Assembly: GCA_030740295.1 (NCBI GenBank) | Contig: JASLXP010000802.1 | Span: 1-25,219 of the forward strand | From: Planctomycetota bacterium | GTDB taxonomy: Bacteria > Planctomycetota > PUPC01 > JACPCR01 | Reading direction: 5' to 3' | DNA: 25,219 nt | Shown here: positions 24,681 through 25,219 of the stretch, in pieces | Position numbering within the stretch: position 1 is the first letter of the stretch | Layout of the letters: each line of letters begins with the position of its first letter | Made by a program: the position numbers and the translations under genes | Notes under the pieces: generated by a model | What the model saw: the letters and a program-made list of their open reading frames with translations, nothing else | The model's database searches: none | Told to the model about the DNA's origin: nothing

Positions 24681-25010
24681 GTGCCTCAAATTGAATCCAT
24701 TGCTGAGATGTCTGACATCCAGTCAGTCGTTCGGCAGATAGTAAACCAGTTCCAACCAGAAAAAGTCATCCTCTTTGGCTCCTACGCGTATGGGAAGCCC
24801 AGTGAGGATAGCGATGTTGATTTGCTGGTTGTGATGGATTGCGAGAAAAGGCCGATTCGTGTGGCAGCCGAGATATCCGCGGCTGTCGATCATGCTTTTC
24901 CTCTGGACATTCTGGTTCGCAAACCGGACGAATTTCAGGAGTCGTTCGAGCGCGGCGGAAATTTTGCCACCGAAGTGCTGACGGAAGGCCATGTCCTTTA
25001 TGAAGCCTGA
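24681..25010 (+). CDS. MntA-type minimal nucleotidyltransferase (antitoxin)
   Basis: A 109-aa protein. GTG 24681 follows GGAG (24670-24673) by 7 nt. The nucleotidyltransferase motif GSYAYGKPSEDSDVDLLV spans 33-50, with G33, S34, D45 and D47; the third acidic residue is D76 in FPLDILV. All catalytic residues are kept. In MntA/HepT pairs this enzyme modifies and silences a HEPN RNase toxin. Here its end overlaps the start of a HEPN gene, the usual order and spacing, but that partner is broken. The gene is divergent from the 1112-aa gene, with 112 nt between them. Confidence 0.92.
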   Translation: MPQIESIAEMSDIQSVVRQIVNQFQPEKVILFGSYAYGKPSEDSDVDLLVVMDCEKRPIRVAAEISAAVDHAFPLDILVRKPDEFQESFERGGNFATEVLTEGHVLYEA

Positions 25011-25146
25011 AACTCAAGACTGGATCGACAAGGCAGAAGGTGATTGGAAAGTCGCTCAGCGTGAGAGTCAGGCAAATGATCCGGTTTGGAATGTCATCAC
25101 GTTTCTTTCTCAACAATGTGCTGAGAAATACCTGAACCTAATCTGA
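25000..25146 (+). pseudogene. Truncated HEPN (HepT-like) toxin gene
   Basis: The frame from ATG 25000 (or 24991) overlaps the nucleotidyltransferase end. It reads MKPETQDWIDKAEGDWKVAQ, later VWNVITFLSQQCAEKYL, a clear match to the start of HEPN proteins. It then stops at TGA 25144-25146 after about 48 residues, where intact members continue for another 70-80. The missing part holds the catalytic R-x4-6-H-type motif, so toxin activity should be lost. I see no frameshifted continuation. A family-B hairpin repeat begins 11 bases after the stop. Confidence 0.85.
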
Positions 25147-25156
25147 GCGATTCTTA

Positions 25157-25203
25157 AGACCCCAATGAGCTTGCCAGCTTGCCTCATTGGTGAATGAGGC
25201 TGT
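25157..25203 (-). repeat. REP-like hairpin repeat, family B (fourth unit)
   Basis: Read on the minus strand it has CAGCCTCATTCACC, stem CCAATGAG/CTCATTGG (25162-25169/25183-25190), and GGGGTCTT after the stem. The loop is 13 bases (GCAAGCTGGCAAG), as if GCAAG had been partly duplicated. It is more than 22 kb from the cluster at 2037-2213 but shares its flanks and architecture. Confidence 0.8.
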
Positions 25204-25219
25204 AAAGCTAATAGGGAAC

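Overview
The window carries about 25 kb of a moderately GC-rich bacterial genome. Gene content suggests a planctomycete-like organism or a relative (PVC group or a neighbouring candidate phylum). The evidence is large secreted DUF4838 and beta-propeller proteins, a MoxR/DUF58/BatA/VWA operon ending in a squalene-cyclase-fold protein, many starts without a Shine-Dalgarno sequence, and REP-like hairpin repeats between genes. The phylum cannot be settled from this sequence alone.

Layout, left to right. (1) 1-1689, minus: a DUF4838 secreted protein cut by the window edge. (2) 1690-2229: no gene, but two families of short hairpin repeats whose stems change with compensation while loops and flanks stay constant. 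(3) 2230-8852, minus: a second DUF4838 protein with a CBM9-like domain and a helical/TPR-like tail, a 215-aa protein that may be a remnant, and an 830-aa double beta-propeller glycosidase-like protein. (4) 8894-21037, minus: an operon-like run in transcription order MoxR ATPase, DUF58 protein, unknown 237-aa secreted protein, BatA/VWA membrane protein, VWA/glutamine-amidotransferase-like membrane protein, DUF4175-like membrane protein, coiled-coil secreted protein, squalene-cyclase-fold secreted protein. Five of the seven junctions are 4-nt ATGA overlaps. (5) 13291-13704, plus: a small antitoxin-like gene with its own sigma70-type promoter, sitting inside that operon on the opposite strand. 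(6) 21230-24568, minus: a 1112-aa secreted protein with a FlgD-like Ig domain, a beta-propeller and a CBM9-like domain. (7) 24681-25146, plus: an MntA-type nucleotidyltransferase gene with an intact catalytic triad, overlapping a HEPN gene that stops after about 48 codons. A copy of the second hairpin repeat follows directly.

How the genes work together (inference): the MoxR-to-cyclase run probably builds an envelope complex in which the MoxR ATPase acts on VWA-domain partners (DUF58, BatA, VWA/GATase). The DUF4175-like, coiled-coil and cyclase-fold proteins would supply membrane and periplasmic parts. The flanking DUF4838, glycosidase-like and CBM9-bearing proteins fit polysaccharide breakdown or binding outside the cell. 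The two plus-strand genes look like debris of toxin-antitoxin modules, and the repeats suggest an active or recently active REP-type element.
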